64,000 bases of DNA from Branchiibius cervicis (GCF_042661605.1 NZ_JBHSWJ010000002.1:1984001-2048000), one strand, 5' to 3'; shown: positions 8,274 through 17,771, counted from the first letter of the stretch. A program made the numbers and translations. The notes: generated by a model not told the origin, from the sequence alone.

Positions 8274-9407
8274 ATGACTCCGCACCAGCCGCACGGCATC
8301 GTCCCCCCGCACCTGCTGCAGCACCTCGTCGACTCGGCCGAAGGCGACGTCGCCGACGCGGCGCGCCGCACCCTCGAACTCAGTGTCGACATCTCGGTGC
8401 AGCGCGAATACCGCGCCGCCCGTTCCGACCAGTCCGGCCTGATCCCGCCCCAGTTGCGCGAACGCGCCCGCTCGCACCGCACCACCGGCACCGAGTTGCG
8501 CGATGTGAGGACCCCTTCCGCACCCGGCGAGCCCGGACCGCAGCGCACGATCTACACCGCCGGGCAGGGCACGACCCTGCCGGGCACGCAGGTCCGCGCG
8601 GAAGGTCAGGCCGCCGTCGCCGACGAATCGGTGAACGAGGCCTACGACGGTCTCGGGGACACCTTCGCGCTGTACTGGCAGGCGTTCCAACGCAATTCGC
8701 TGGACAACAAAGGGTTGCCGCTGATCGCGACCGTGCACTACGACAAGGATTTCGACAACGCCTACTGGGACGGTCAGCAGATGGTCTTCGGTGACGGGGA
8801 CGGGATCTACTTCAGCTCGTTCACCGACTCCGTGGATGTCATCGGGCACGAGTTGACCCACGGCGTGACCCAGTACACCGCCGGACTGACCTACGTGGCG
8901 CAGCCCGGGGCGTTGAATGAGTCGATGTCGGACTGTTTCGGCTCGATGGTCAAGCAATGGGTCAAGGGCCAGACCGCTGCCCAGGCGGATTGGCTGATCG
9001 GTCAGGGGTTGTTCACCGCCAAGGTGCACGGGGTGGCGTTGCGCTCGATGAAGGCCCCCGGCACGGCGTACGACGACCCGCACCTCGGCAAGGACCCGCA
9101 ACCGGCCGACATGACCGGCTACCAGGATCTACCGCACGACTCGGCCCACGACAACGGTGGCGTGCACATCAACTCCGGTATCCCCAACCGGGCGTTCTAT
9201 CTGGCGGCCACCGCGATCGGAGGCACCAGCTGGGAAGGCGCAGGGCGCATCTGGTACGCCGTCCTGACCGGCGGCAATCTCGCCAAAGACGTTGACTTCA
9301 AAGGCTTCGCCCGCGCGACCATCACGGCTGCGGGACAACTGTTCGGCGCCAGCAGCAGCCAACGCGACGCGGTGGGCGATGCGTGGCAGACGGTGAAGGT
9401 GCTCTAG
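8274..9407 (+). CDS. M4-family (thermolysin/protealysin-like) zinc metalloprotease
   Basis: 377 residues from the ATG at 8274. The zinc site HELTH (about residues 192-196) and the third-ligand region GALNESMSD are intact, as is the active-site DNGGVHINSGIPN with the catalytic His in the C-terminal helical domain. The short N-terminal part starts with PHGIVPPHLLQHLVDS, like the small propeptide of protealysin. There is no signal peptide, also as in protealysins, which act inside the cell or leave by a non-Sec route. It should be a neutral endopeptidase activated by loss of the propeptide. Its stop overlaps the convergent aldo/keto reductase stop in a shared CTAG. Confidence 0.9.
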   Translation: MTPHQPHGIVPPHLLQHLVDSAEGDVADAARRTLELSVDISVQREYRAARSDQSGLIPPQLRERARSHRTTGTELRDVRTPSAPGEPGPQRTIYTAGQGTTLPGTQVRAEGQAAVADESVNEAYDGLGDTFALYWQAFQRNSLDNKGLPLIATVHYDKDFDNAYWDGQQMVFGDGDGIYFSSFTDSVDVIGHELTHGVTQYTAGLTYVAQPGALNESMSDCFGSMVKQWVKGQTAAQADWLIGQGLFTAKVHGVALRSMKAPGTAYDDPHLGKDPQPADMTGYQDLPHDSAHDNGGVHINSGIPNRAFYLAATAIGGTSWEGAGRIWYAVLTGGNLAKDVDFKGFARATITAAGQLFGASSSQRDAVGDAWQTVKVL

Positions 9408-10252
9408 AACTCCTCGTGCGTGCGGGAGTCCCAGGCGGCGTCCTCGCCCCGGTCCAAACCGGACAACCGCTCCATCTGCCCGTCGGACAACTGGAAGTCG
9501 AAGACGTCGGCGTTCTCCTTCTGCCGCTTCGGGTTGCCCGACTTCGGGATGGCGATGATGCCCTGCTGGACGTGCCAGCGCAGGATCACCTGGCCGACCG
9601 AACGACCGGTCTCCTCCGCAACCTTCTGCACCACGGGCGAGTCCGGCAGCTTCTCCCGCAGACCCAGCGGACCCCACGCCTCGGTGAGGATGCCGCGATC
9701 GGACATGAAGCCGCGCAGCTGCGTGCGGGTCAGCATCGGGCTGCACTGGATCTGGTTGATCGCCGGCCACACACCGGTTGCGTCGTAGAGCGCGGCCAGC
9801 TGTTCCTGCACGAAGTTGCTGGTGCCGACCGAGCGAATCAGACCCTCTGACTGCAACTCCAACATGGTCGCGAACGACTCGACGTACTTGCCCTGGCTGG
9901 GGTTGGGCCAATGGATCAGGTACAGATCGAGGTAGTCCAGACCCAGCGTGGTCAGGCTCCTCTCCAACCCACGGCGTACTGAATCGGCGCCGTGGTCGCT
10001 GCCTCGCAGTTTGCTTGTCACGACGAGGGTTTCACGGTCCACCCCGCTGTCGCGAATCCCTTGTCCGACACCGTCCTCGTTGCCGTACTGGGCGGCGGTG
10101 TCGATCAACCGGTAGCCCACACCGATCGCGGAGGCCACCGCATCAGCGCACTCCTGACCCTTCATCGGGTAGGTGCCCAGACCGATCAGCGGCAGGTCAC
10201 GCGAGCCATCTGCGGTGGCAAGGGATGTGGTCGCGATGAAGGAGTCCGTCAT
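9404..10252 (-). CDS. aldo/keto reductase
   Basis: 282 residues, start ATG at 10252 with an SD-like GGAG upstream in the plus-strand complement context uncertain. A TIM-barrel NADPH-dependent reductase: LPLIGLGTYPMKG at strand 1, the catalytic Asp/Tyr region YRLIDTAAQYGNEDGVGQGI, the catalytic Lys in LVVTSKLRG, the His of LDLYLIHWPNP, and GTSNFVQEQL. The phosphate-binding end AIPKSGNPKRQKEN includes the NADPH-selecting Lys/Arg. It is closest in pattern to the 2,5-diketo-gluconate reductase/AKR5 group. The natural substrate cannot be assigned. It is a single gene; the stop overlaps the protease stop. Confidence 0.9.
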   Translation of the reverse strand: MTDSFIATTSLATADGSRDLPLIGLGTYPMKGQECADAVASAIGVGYRLIDTAAQYGNEDGVGQGIRDSGVDRETLVVTSKLRGSDHGADSVRRGLERSLTTLGLDYLDLYLIHWPNPSQGKYVESFATMLELQSEGLIRSVGTSNFVQEQLAALYDATGVWPAINQIQCSPMLTRTQLRGFMSDRGILTEAWGPLGLREKLPDSPVVQKVAEETGRSVGQVILRWHVQQGIIAIPKSGNPKRQKENADVFDFQLSDGQMERLSGLDRGEDAAWDSRTHEEF

Positions 10253-10275
10253 GCGACCAGTCTGCTCCGGCCCGG

Positions 10276-11034
10276 TCAGCGCCGCAGATCCGGGGCCCTC
10301 CGAACGGCCACGTATCGCTCGTCCAACTCCTCGATGCTGAACCGGCCGATCGGAATCTCACCGAGCACCGTTTCTTCGTCCAGCCCCTGCGGCGTGATGC
10401 GCGTGACGACCTCACGCACCTGCTCCCCGTCCCGCAGCACCCGGTAGGTGTTGATGATCTCCACCCGGTCCTCCCGGGAGCGCTGGTCGAAGAACGGCCG
10501 GGCTGCGAACCACCGCTGGTACTCCTGCCGGCCGATGGTGGCCTTGCGCAACAGCGTCATCGGAACCTCGGTGACCGGAACACCGCCATAGGAGCGACTG
10601 AGCAGGATCGGTGCGCCGGGGACCATCACCTGCGACATCCGCTCCCAGAACGCCTCGCGCGCCGGTTCGGACAGGAAGTAGATGACGTTGAACAGCAGCG
10701 CCCCTCCGGACTCTGCCGGCAACCAGCACTCGGTGATCGGCTCGGGCACCACCGTCACCCGGTCGCGCAACAACTCGTCGTCAGCTACCCGTCGCATCAA
10801 CAGCGCGCGCATCAACGGATCGGGCTCGACCGCGATCACCTAGGTGCCGGTGAACCGGTGCGCGAGGACCTGGGTGGTCAGGCCGCTGCCGCACCCGATG
10901 TCCAGCAGCGGGCGCGATGTGTCGAAACCTGCTGTGTCCCAGGGGACGTGATCGATGTAATCCTCGGATGACTCCGGTTGCCGGAGGAACTCCCCGAATT
11001 CAGCCCACGCCAGGGTGTCGGGATCCTCCGCCAT
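10276..11034 (-). pseudogene. class I SAM-dependent methyltransferase interrupted by an in-frame TAG
   Basis: One continuous methyltransferase frame of about 252 codons, broken by TAG at 10842-10840. Before it: MAEDPDTLAWAEFGEFLRQP and the SAM motif LLDIGCGSGLTTQVLAHRF. After it, in the same frame and with no lost residues: VIAVEPDPLMRALLMRRV (the acidic end of beta-2) and the rest of the fold through LLFNVIYFLSEPAREAFW. The codon was probably CAG (C-to-T change) or a base-call error. The codon after TAG is GTG, so a truncated C-terminal piece might restart, but it would lack the SAM loop. The start overlaps the era stop by one base, so it is the last gene of the hrcA-era run. Confidence 0.7.
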
Positions 11035-11947
11035 CAGAAGCCCAACTTACTGAGCTGGTTGGGGTCGCGCTGCCAGTCCTTGGCGATCTTCACGTGCAGG
11101 TCCAGGTAGACGCGCTGACCGAGCAACTCCTCGATCGCCGTACGCGCGTTGGTCCCGACCTCGCGCAGGCGCGAACCCCGCGACCGATGATGATCGCCTT
11201 CTGGCTCGGGCGCTCGACGAAAACGTTCACGCGTACGTCGAGGAGCGGCTTGTCGGCCGGCCGGCCTTCACGCGGGGTGATCTCCTCGACCACCACCGCG
11301 AGACTGTGCGGCAATTCGTCGCGCACTCCTTCGAGCGCGGCCTCACGGACCAGCTCGGCAATCATGACCGCATCGGGCTCGTCGGTGTGCACATCGGAGG
11401 GGTACAGCTGCGGCGACACCGGCAAGTGCGACATCAGGACCTCGGCGACGGTGTCCACCTGATCGCCGCGGGTCGCCGAGCACGGCACGATGTCGTCCCA
11501 GTCGCCCAGGCCGTCGATCGCGACCAGGTGCTGGGCCAGCCGGTCCTTGTCGACCCGGTCGCTCTTGGTTGCGATCGCCACCACCGGGCGGCGTCGGCCC
11601 TGGCGGATCTCGGCGAGCTCGCGAGCGATGAAGGTGTCCCCCGGGCCGATCCGCTGGTCGGCGGGCAGACAGAAGCCGATGACGTCCACGTCGAGCAGCG
11701 TCTCGCGGACCACGTCGTTGAGCCGCTGCCCCAGCAGGGTGCGCGGCTTGTGCAGACCGGGGGTGTCGACCAACACCAACTGGGCCTGCTCGGTGGTGAT
11801 GATCCCCCGGACGGTGTGCCGCGTGGTCTGCGGTTTGCTGGAGGTGATGGCCACCTTCTGCCCGACCAGGGCATTGGTCAACGTCGACTTGCCCGCGTTG
11901 GGCCGGCCCACCAAGCAGGCGAACCCGGCGCGGTAGTCCCCACTCAT
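11034..11947 (-). CDS. era: GTPase Era, frameshifted near the C-terminus
   Basis: Restored length is about 304 residues. It is a 16S rRNA-binding GTPase needed for 30S maturation. GTPase motifs are G1 GRPNAGKS, G3 DTPG (VLVDTPGLHKP), G4 TKSD and G5-like SATRG, followed by the KH domain (about 205-300) with VRVNVFVERPSQKAIIIGRGG. One base is missing in the C run at 11176-11179; with it restored the C-terminus reads SRLREVGTNARTAIEEL, then a KIAKDWQRDPNQLSKLGF end, exactly as expected of Era. Since era is normally essential, this break is strong evidence of a sequence error. The start overlaps the CNNM gene by four bases (ATGA). Confidence 0.93.
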
Positions 11948-13239
11948 GACGTTGCCACCTCCTCGTGTTCGACGGACGGCTCATCCTCGGATTTCACCCG
12001 TGACACCAGGATGGTCGCAATCTGGTGTCGGCGCCCGGCCATCTCATCAGCGGTCAACTGCAGACCGGCCACCTGGGCCGTCGCACCGGGAATCGGCACG
12101 CGGCCGATCAGCTTGGCCAGCAGCCCGCCAACCGTATCGACGTCCTCGTCCTCCAGCGTGACATCCATCAACTCGGCCAGATCGTCCACCGGCATCCGCG
12201 CCGGGATGCGGAGGACTCCATCGGGGAGTTCCTCCACGCCGGGGGCGACCCGGTCGTACTCGTCGTCGATCTCGCCGACAACCTCCTCGACGATGTCCTC
12301 CAGGGTGATCAGCCCGGCCGTGCCGCCGTACTCGTCGATCACGACGGCGAAGTGCTGACGACTGGTCTGCATCTCCCGCAGGAGATCATCGATCGGTTTG
12401 CTGTCCGGGACGAAGGCCACCTCCCGGACGACCTCGGTCACCGGCAACGACGCACTGTCGGGGTTGAGAGTCAACCGGCGGGCGACGTCCTTGAGGAAGA
12501 CCAGGCCCTCGATGTCGTCCGGGCCGTCGTCGACCACCGGAACCCGGGAGAAGCCGGACCGCAGGAACAGCGACATTGCCGAGCGCAGCGACTTCGTCTT
12601 GTCGATGACCACCATGTCGGTGCGGGGGACCATGACCTCGCGGGCGACGGTGTCACCCAGCTCGAAGACCGAGTGGATCATGCGGCGTTCGTCGGCCTCG
12701 ATCAACTGGGAGTCGGTGGCCATGTCGACGAAATCACGCAACTCCTCTTCCGAGGCGAACGGGCCATCCCGGAAACCCGGCCCGGGCGTCACCGCATTGC
12801 CGACCGCGACCAGGCCGCGCGCCACCGGGCCGAGCACGGTCAGGAAGAAGCTGACGATCGGCGCTCCGAACAGGGCCATGGCCGTCGCATGTTGTTGTCC
12901 GAACGTACGCGGCGATACGCCGACCAGGATGAAGGATGCCAGGGCCATGACGCCGATCGACACCAGCAACGCCACCCAGATCGAGCTGAACGCCCTACTG
13001 GCAGCGAGGGTTACCAGCACTGCCGCAGTGGCCTCGGCGCCAACCCGGAGGAAGGCCAGCACCATGGCCACCGGTCCGCGGTTGTCGACCAACCGCACCA
13101 GTTGCACGCCTCCGCGCCTGCCCTCCTCAAGCAGTTCGCGCGCCTGGGACTTACTGATGCGGACCAGCGAGCTTTCCATCGCGGCCAGGAAGAACCCCGC
13201 GACCACCGAGGCGGCCGCGACGAGCAACAGCACGACCAC
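11944..13239 (-). CDS. CNNM/CBS-domain (hemolysin C-like) membrane protein
   Basis: 431 residues. The N-terminal DUF21/CNNM domain has transmembrane helices starting at VVLLLVAAASVVAGFFLAAME, then further helices at 55-75, 85-105 and 130-155. A CBS pair follows (about 210-335; PRTDMVVIDKTKS and SRQHFAVVIDEYGGTAGLI) and a CorC_HlyC domain closes it (DGVLRIPARMPVDDLAELM). The family is linked to Mg2+/Co2+ efflux, not haemolysis. The start is GTG at 13239 or the nearby GTG at 13233. It lies between ybeY and era, its usual actinobacterial position. Confidence 0.9.
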   Translation of the reverse strand: MVVLLLVAAASVVAGFFLAAMESSLVRISKSQARELLEEGRRGGVQLVRLVDNRGPVAMVLAFLRVGAEATAAVLVTLAASRAFSSIWVALLVSIGVMALASFILVGVSPRTFGQQHATAMALFGAPIVSFFLTVLGPVARGLVAVGNAVTPGPGFRDGPFASEEELRDFVDMATDSQLIEADERRMIHSVFELGDTVAREVMVPRTDMVVIDKTKSLRSAMSLFLRSGFSRVPVVDDGPDDIEGLVFLKDVARRLTLNPDSASLPVTEVVREVAFVPDSKPIDDLLREMQTSRQHFAVVIDEYGGTAGLITLEDIVEEVVGEIDDEYDRVAPGVEELPDGVLRIPARMPVDDLAELMDVTLEDEDVDTVGGLLAKLIGRVPIPGATAQVAGLQLTADEMAGRRHQIATILVSRVKSEDEPSVEHEEVATS

Positions 13240-13246
13240 GGCCGGG

Positions 13247-13741
13247 TCACTCTCCGGACGGCGGCTGGATCCGGGCGGGCTCGCGCCGCTCCTGGCTGGC
13301 CAGGAAGGTCAACAACAGGGTGCGCTGCAGTCCGAACATCTCCTGGCGTTCCTGCGGTTCAGCATGGTCGAAGCCGAGCAGATGTAACAGTCCGTGCACC
13401 GTGAGCAGCAACAGTTCCTCGTCGGTGCTGTGCCCGGCCTCCGCGGCCTGTTTGGCGGCGACGCTCGGACACAGAACCAGGTCACCGAGGATGCCCGGCT
13501 CGGGGTCCTCGCCGTCGCGTCCGGGCCGCAACTCGTCCATCGGGAAACTCATGACGTCGGTCGGGCCTGGCAGGTCCATCCACTGCACGTGCAGGGTCTC
13601 CATCGCCGGTTCGTCGACGACGCGAATGCACAGATCCGCGTGCGGGTGGACGCGCATCTGCGTCATGACGTACGCCGCGCAGTCGCGCAGTTCCTCCAGA
13701 TCGACCTCGGCATCGGTCTCGTTGAGAACGTCGATGCTCAC
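13247..13741 (-). CDS. ybeY: endoribonuclease YbeY
   Basis: 164 residues from the GTG at 13741, which overlaps the phoH stop by four bases (GTGA). YbeY is a zinc endoribonuclease for 16S rRNA 3' maturation and 70S quality control. The metal-binding HGLLHLLGFDH (H-x3-H-x5-H) is intact, preceded by the family block TDVMSFPMDE and ILGDLVLCPSVAAKQA. The longer frame that starts upstream within phoH is not used. The context phoH-ybeY-CNNM-era is conserved in Actinobacteria. Confidence 0.95.
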   Translation of the reverse strand: MSIDVLNETDAEVDLEELRDCAAYVMTQMRVHPHADLCIRVVDEPAMETLHVQWMDLPGPTDVMSFPMDELRPGRDGEDPEPGILGDLVLCPSVAAKQAAEAGHSTDEELLLLTVHGLLHLLGFDHAEPQERQEMFGLQRTLLLTFLASQERREPARIQPPSGE

Positions 13742-14754
13742 GAGCGCTTCCCGGCCGGTCGCAGCGAGGCTGGTGGGTGGTGGGCGTCCCACGCGCCGTA
13801 CGCGTCGACGATCGCACTCACCAGCCGGTGCCGCACCACGTCCTGCGCGCTGAGGTAGGCGAAGTGGATGTCGTCGACGTTGCCGAGGATGTCCTGGATG
13901 ATCCGCAGTCCCGACGTGGTGCCGCCGGGCAGGTCGACCTGGGTCACGTCACCGGTGATGACCATCTTGGAGCCGAAACCGAGGCGGGTCAGGAACATCT
14001 TCATCTGCTCGGCCGAGGTGTTCTGCGCCTCGTCGAGGATGATGAACGCATCGTTGAGGGTGCGGCCGCGCATGTAGGCCAGCGGCGCCACCTCGATGGT
14101 CCCGGAGGCCATCAACCGCGGGATCGAATCGGGGTCGACCATGTCGTGCAGCGCGTCGTAGAGCGGTCGCAGGTACGGGTCGATCTTGTCGTTGAGCGTG
14201 CCGGGCAGAAAGCCCAGTCGCTCACCGGCCTCGACCGCCGGGCGGGTCAGGATGATCCGGTTGACCTGCTTGGCCTGCAGGGCCGCAACCGCCTTGGCCA
14301 TGGCCAGGTAGGTCTTGCCCGTGCCGGCCGGACCGATCCCGAAGATGATGGTGTTGGCGTCGATCGCGTCGACGTATTCCTTCTGGCCCAACGTCTTCGG
14401 GCGGATCGTGCGACCGCGGCTGGAGACGATGTTCATCGTGAGGACGTCGGCAGGCCGCTCACGGGTCTGCCCGCGCAGCATCTGGATCGAGCGTTCGACC
14501 GCGTCGCGGTTCAGCGGCTGACCGGCGTCGACGATCTCGACCAGCTCATCGATCAGTTCCTCGACGAGCGCCATGTCGGCGCTGTCACCCTCCAGGCGGA
14601 AGGCGTTGCCGCGTACGTGGATCGCCAGGCCCGGGAAGGCGCGTTCCATGGTCCGGAGCAACTCGTCACGCGGGCCGAGGAGCGCGACCATCGAGACACC
14701 GGCCGGGATCTCGACGGTGTGGGTGGGTGTTGTGGGCTGGTCCTGATCGGTCAT
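13738..14754 (-). CDS. phoH: PhoH family ATPase
   Basis: 338 residues. An N-terminal KH-like region (about 1-110) is followed by the ATPase core: FGIGPAGTGKTYLAMAKAVA (Walker A), RIILTRPAVEAGERLGFLPG, and AFIILDEAQNTSAEQMKMFL (Walker B with DEAQNT), with TRLGFGSKMVITGDVTQVDL as the helicase-like motif III. PhoH proteins are thought to be RNA-associated ATPases or helicases acting with YbeY in RNA processing; the old phosphate-starvation label is historical. Start ATG at 14754, seven bases from the rsmE stop. Confidence 0.93.
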   Translation of the reverse strand: MTDQDQPTTPTHTVEIPAGVSMVALLGPRDELLRTMERAFPGLAIHVRGNAFRLEGDSADMALVEELIDELVEIVDAGQPLNRDAVERSIQMLRGQTRERPADVLTMNIVSSRGRTIRPKTLGQKEYVDAIDANTIIFGIGPAGTGKTYLAMAKAVAALQAKQVNRIILTRPAVEAGERLGFLPGTLNDKIDPYLRPLYDALHDMVDPDSIPRLMASGTIEVAPLAYMRGRTLNDAFIILDEAQNTSAEQMKMFLTRLGFGSKMVITGDVTQVDLPGGTTSGLRIIQDILGNVDDIHFAYLSAQDVVRHRLVSAIVDAYGAWDAHHPPASLRPAGKRS

Positions 14755-14761
14755 CGTCTCG

Positions 14762-15517
14762 TCATTCTATGGGTTGTGCGACATCCCACCGGGTTCGCGC
14801 GAGTAGTACCGCCAACGCGGCAGGGCCGGCGCTGGAGGAGCGCAGCACGGTGGAGCCGAGCCGTACGCTGATCGCACCGGCGCCGGTGAGTGCGCCGAGT
14901 TCCGCGGGTGAGATACCGCCTTCGGGTCCGACGACGACCGCCACCTCCCCGTCAGCAGGCAGGTCCACGGCGGCGATCGGGGTGGTCGCCTCTTCGTGCA
15001 GGACGAGCGTCAGCCGACCACTCGACGTACGCCGGGCCAAGCCCTTGGTGTCCATCGCCGGCTCCACGACGGGGATGGTCGCCCGACGCGACTGCTTCGC
15101 GGCGGCCCGCACCACACCGCGCCACTTGGCCAGGGCCCGGTCACCGCGCGGGCCGCGCCACTGCACGATGCTGCGGTCGGCCTGCCACGGCACGATGGTG
15201 TCGACCCCGAGTTCGGTGGCCGCCTCGATGGCCTGGTCGTCCCGATCACCCTTGGCCAGCGCCTGCACCAGGGTGAACGAAGGCGCGGGATCCGGTTCTC
15301 GGCGCACCCGCTCGACACGCACCTGCAGGCTCGGCCCGTCGACGGAGGCCACGACACCGCTCAGCACCAACCCGGCGCCGTCGGCGAGCTGGATCGGCTC
15401 ACCGACCTTCAGGCGGCGGACGGTCGCCGCATGCCGGCCCTCATCGCCGGCGAGCAGCACCCGATCACCGACCCGGGCGCCGGCGAGATCGTCGGCGAAG
15501 AACAGCGGTGCGGTCAC
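14762..15517 (-). CDS. rsmE: 16S rRNA (uracil-1498-N3)-methyltransferase RsmE
   Basis: 251 residues, GTG start at 15517, four bases after the dnaJ stop. It has an N-terminal PUA-like domain (FFADDLAGARVGDRVLLAGDEGRHAATVRR) and a C-terminal SPOUT knot: VQALAKGDRDDQAIEAATELG, VVGPEGGISPAELGAL (the GPEGG SAM loop) and the knot end ISVRLGSTVLRSSSAGPAAL. It methylates U1498 of 16S rRNA in the assembled small subunit. The placement dnaJ-rsmE-phoH is typical. Confidence 0.94.
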   Translation of the reverse strand: MTAPLFFADDLAGARVGDRVLLAGDEGRHAATVRRLKVGEPIQLADGAGLVLSGVVASVDGPSLQVRVERVRREPDPAPSFTLVQALAKGDRDDQAIEAATELGVDTIVPWQADRSIVQWRGPRGDRALAKWRGVVRAAAKQSRRATIPVVEPAMDTKGLARRTSSGRLTLVLHEEATTPIAAVDLPADGEVAVVVGPEGGISPAELGALTGAGAISVRLGSTVLRSSSAGPAALAVLLARTRWDVAQPIE

Positions 15518-15521
15518 CGGA

Positions 15522-16658
15522 CTACTTCCAGGCGTCCTTCAGCCTGCCGAACAGGCCCTTGTCGGCACGCTGGAAGACCGGCTCGGGGCGTTCCTCGTCG
15601 CGGACCTTGGCCAACTGCCGCAGCAGCTCCTCCTGCTCGGGATCCAGCTTGGTCGGCGTGCGCACGTTCAGGTGGACCATCAGGTCACCCCGGGTGGTCG
15701 TGCGCAGATGGGTGACCCCGAGACCGGCGAGCGTCACGACGTCGCCGGCCTGTGTGCCGGGTTTGACCGCGACGTCTCGCACGCCGTCCAGGGTGTCCAG
15801 GCTCAGCGTGGTGCCCAGCGCGGCGGCGGTCATCGGCAGGTTGACGCTGCAGTGCAGGTCGTCCCGGCGCCGTTCGAAGGTGGGGTGCTTGCTGACCCGG
15901 ATCTCGACGTACAGGTCACCCGCCGGTCCGCCACCCGGCCCCACCTCACCGTGCCCGGCAAGCTGGATCCGGGTGCCGGTGTCGACTCCGGCCGGAACTT
16001 TGATCGAGATGGTCTTGCGGTCGCGGACGCGACCTTCGCCGGAGCAGTCGAAGCACGGGTCGGTGATGACCTCGCCGTACCCGCGACACGCCTGGCACGC
16101 GCGGGCGGTCATGACCTGGCCGAGGAACGTGCGCTGCACCTGCTGGACCTGGCCGGCGCCCTTGCAGACGTCGCAGGTACGCCGGCCGGTGCCCGGGCGC
16201 GAACCATCACCGTGACAGGTCTGGCAGACCACGGCGGTGTCGTAGGTCAGGTCCTCGGCGCCGCCGAAGACGGCGACCTTGAGGTCGATGTCCAACGGCA
16301 GCAGGGCATCCTGGCCGCGCTGAACCCGCGAGCGCGGCCCGGCGCCGCCGGCGGCGCCCGGCCCGCCGAAGAACGCGTCCATGACGTCGGAGAAGGAGAA
16401 TCCGGCGCCGAACCCGGCCGGTCCGCCGCCGCCGGCCGCGAACGGATCGGCACCCATGTCGTAGGACTGGCGCTTCTCGGGATCGGACAGGACCTCGTAG
16501 GCCTGCGAGACCTTTTTGAACTGCTCGGCAGCTTCCTCACCCGGATTCACGTCCGGGTGCAGTTTGCGGGCCAGTCGCCGGTAGGCGCGCTTGATCTCCT
16601 CCGGCGAAGCGTCCCGGGAGACGCCCAGGTCGCCGTAGTAGTCGTTCACTGATGTCAC
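15522..16658 (-). CDS. dnaJ: molecular chaperone DnaJ
   Basis: 378 residues. The J domain at 1-75 has the HPD tripeptide (ARKLHPDVNPG). A Gly/Phe-rich linker follows (GGGGPAGFGAGFSFSDVMDA). The four zinc-finger repeats are CQTCHGDG, CDVCKGAG, CQACRGYG and CFDCSGEG, and the two C-terminal peptide-binding domains are in place. It stimulates DnaK ATP hydrolysis and delivers unfolded clients. This is the hrcA-linked copy (dnaJ2 of actinobacteria, which usually carry a second near dnaK). The GTG start at 16658 overlaps the hrcA stop by four bases; a second GTG (VNDYYGDL) three codons in is also possible. Confidence 0.95.
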   Translation of the reverse strand: MTSVNDYYGDLGVSRDASPEEIKRAYRRLARKLHPDVNPGEEAAEQFKKVSQAYEVLSDPEKRQSYDMGADPFAAGGGGPAGFGAGFSFSDVMDAFFGGPGAAGGAGPRSRVQRGQDALLPLDIDLKVAVFGGAEDLTYDTAVVCQTCHGDGSRPGTGRRTCDVCKGAGQVQQVQRTFLGQVMTARACQACRGYGEVITDPCFDCSGEGRVRDRKTISIKVPAGVDTGTRIQLAGHGEVGPGGGPAGDLYVEIRVSKHPTFERRRDDLHCSVNLPMTAAALGTTLSLDTLDGVRDVAVKPGTQAGDVVTLAGLGVTHLRTTTRGDLMVHLNVRTPTKLDPEQEELLRQLAKVRDEERPEPVFQRADKGLFGRLKDAWK

Positions 16659-17674
16659 TCCAGGATCTCTGAGACGTAACGGGCGACCGCACGGACGGCG
16701 GCCATCGTGGCGGGGTAGTCCATGCGCGTCGGTCCGACGACGCCCAGACCCCCGGTTTGGTAGGTGGTGCTGATCACCGAGGTGCTCTGCAGATCGGCCA
16801 CGTCGTTCTCGGCGCCGATCCGGACCATCACGAGGTTGTCGGGGTCACCATCCAGGTGACCGAGCAGCTTCAACAGGATGACGTGCTGTTCGAGGGCTTC
16901 CAGGACCGGCGCCAGGGCGCGGACGTCGGTTGCGGACTTGGCCAGGTTGGCCCGGCCGGCCATGACGACCCGCTCGTCGCCGAGGATCTGCAGCGCGGAG
17001 GTCACCTCGGCCAGGATCTGACTGAGCATGCCTTGGTCGGCCTGGGGTAGTTGCTCGGCCAGTGGCACGGCGAGGTCCTTGATCGCGCTGACGGCGTCGG
17101 TGCGACGGCGCCCGACGACTGCCTCGTTCACCCGGGTGCGCAGCTGTGCCAGCAGGTCGGTCTCGTCACTCAGATCCGAGGGCACCGGCACCACGCGCTG
17201 CTCGACCCGCCCGGTGGACAGGATGAGCACGACCAGGAGCCGGTTGCCGGCCATCGGCACCAACTCGACGTGTCGCACGCTCGCCGAGGTCACCGACGGG
17301 TACTGCATGACGGCGACCTGGTTGGTCAGCGAGGCCAACAGGCGGGTACTGCGGTCGACGACATCGTCCAGGTCCACAGACTGGGCAAGGAAGGTCTGGA
17401 TCGCGGACTTCTCCGCCCGGCTGAGCGGTTTGACGGTGCTGAGTCGGTCGACGAACAACCGGTAGCCGGCATCCGTCGGAATCCGGCCCGCCGAGGTGTG
17501 CGGCGCACTGATCAGCCCCTCATCCTCCAGCGCGGCCATGTCCCCGCGCACCGTCGCGGCACTCACTCCCAGCTGGTGTCGCTCCAGCAACGCTTTGGAG
17601 CCGACCGGTTCCGAAGTGGCCACGTAATCCTGGACGATGGCCCGCAGCACCTCCAGACGGCGTTCCTCGCTCAC
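16655..17674 (-). CDS. hrcA: heat-inducible transcription repressor HrcA
   Basis: 339 residues from the GTG at 17674, chosen because a GGAGG lies six bases upstream. The N-terminal winged helix is RRLEVLRAIVQDYVATSEPV with the recognition part LGVSAATVRGDMAALEDEGL and SAGRIPTDAGYRLFVDRL. The central and C-terminal GAF-like parts include GNRLLVVLILSTGRVEQRVV and the end TGGLGVVGPTRMDYPATMAAVRAVARYVSEIL. It binds CIRCE and is kept active by GroEL. A perfect CIRCE lies 42 bases upstream, so it should be autoregulated together with dnaJ. Confidence 0.96.
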   Translation of the reverse strand: MSEERRLEVLRAIVQDYVATSEPVGSKALLERHQLGVSAATVRGDMAALEDEGLISAPHTSAGRIPTDAGYRLFVDRLSTVKPLSRAEKSAIQTFLAQSVDLDDVVDRSTRLLASLTNQVAVMQYPSVTSASVRHVELVPMAGNRLLVVLILSTGRVEQRVVPVPSDLSDETDLLAQLRTRVNEAVVGRRRTDAVSAIKDLAVPLAEQLPQADQGMLSQILAEVTSALQILGDERVVMAGRANLAKSATDVRALAPVLEALEQHVILLKLLGHLDGDPDNLVMVRIGAENDVADLQSTSVISTTYQTGGLGVVGPTRMDYPATMAAVRAVARYVSEILE

Positions 17675-17715
17675 GGCATCCTCCTTCGCGCGTAGTTCGG
17701 TGACACTGGTGTTCG

Positions 17716-17742
17716 TTGGCACTCGTGTTGCTCGAGTGCCAA
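17716..17742. promoter_or_regulatory. CIRCE operator (HrcA binding site)
   Basis: Perfect inverted repeat TTGGCACTC-N9-GAGTGCCAA, one symmetric substitution per arm from the consensus TTAGCACTC-N9-GAGTGCTAA. It sits directly upstream of hrcA and close to the divergent DUF3097 promoter. Confidence 0.95.
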
Positions 17743-17771
17743 GTCTACGTCTGAAAAAGAGTGCGTTGCTC

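Noticed and set aside
13011..13250. A 79-residue frame at the start of the CNNM/CBS gene beginning with a GTG that overlaps the ybeY stop
   Set aside because: It is out of frame with the conserved membrane domain; the domain begins at 13239 in the other frame.
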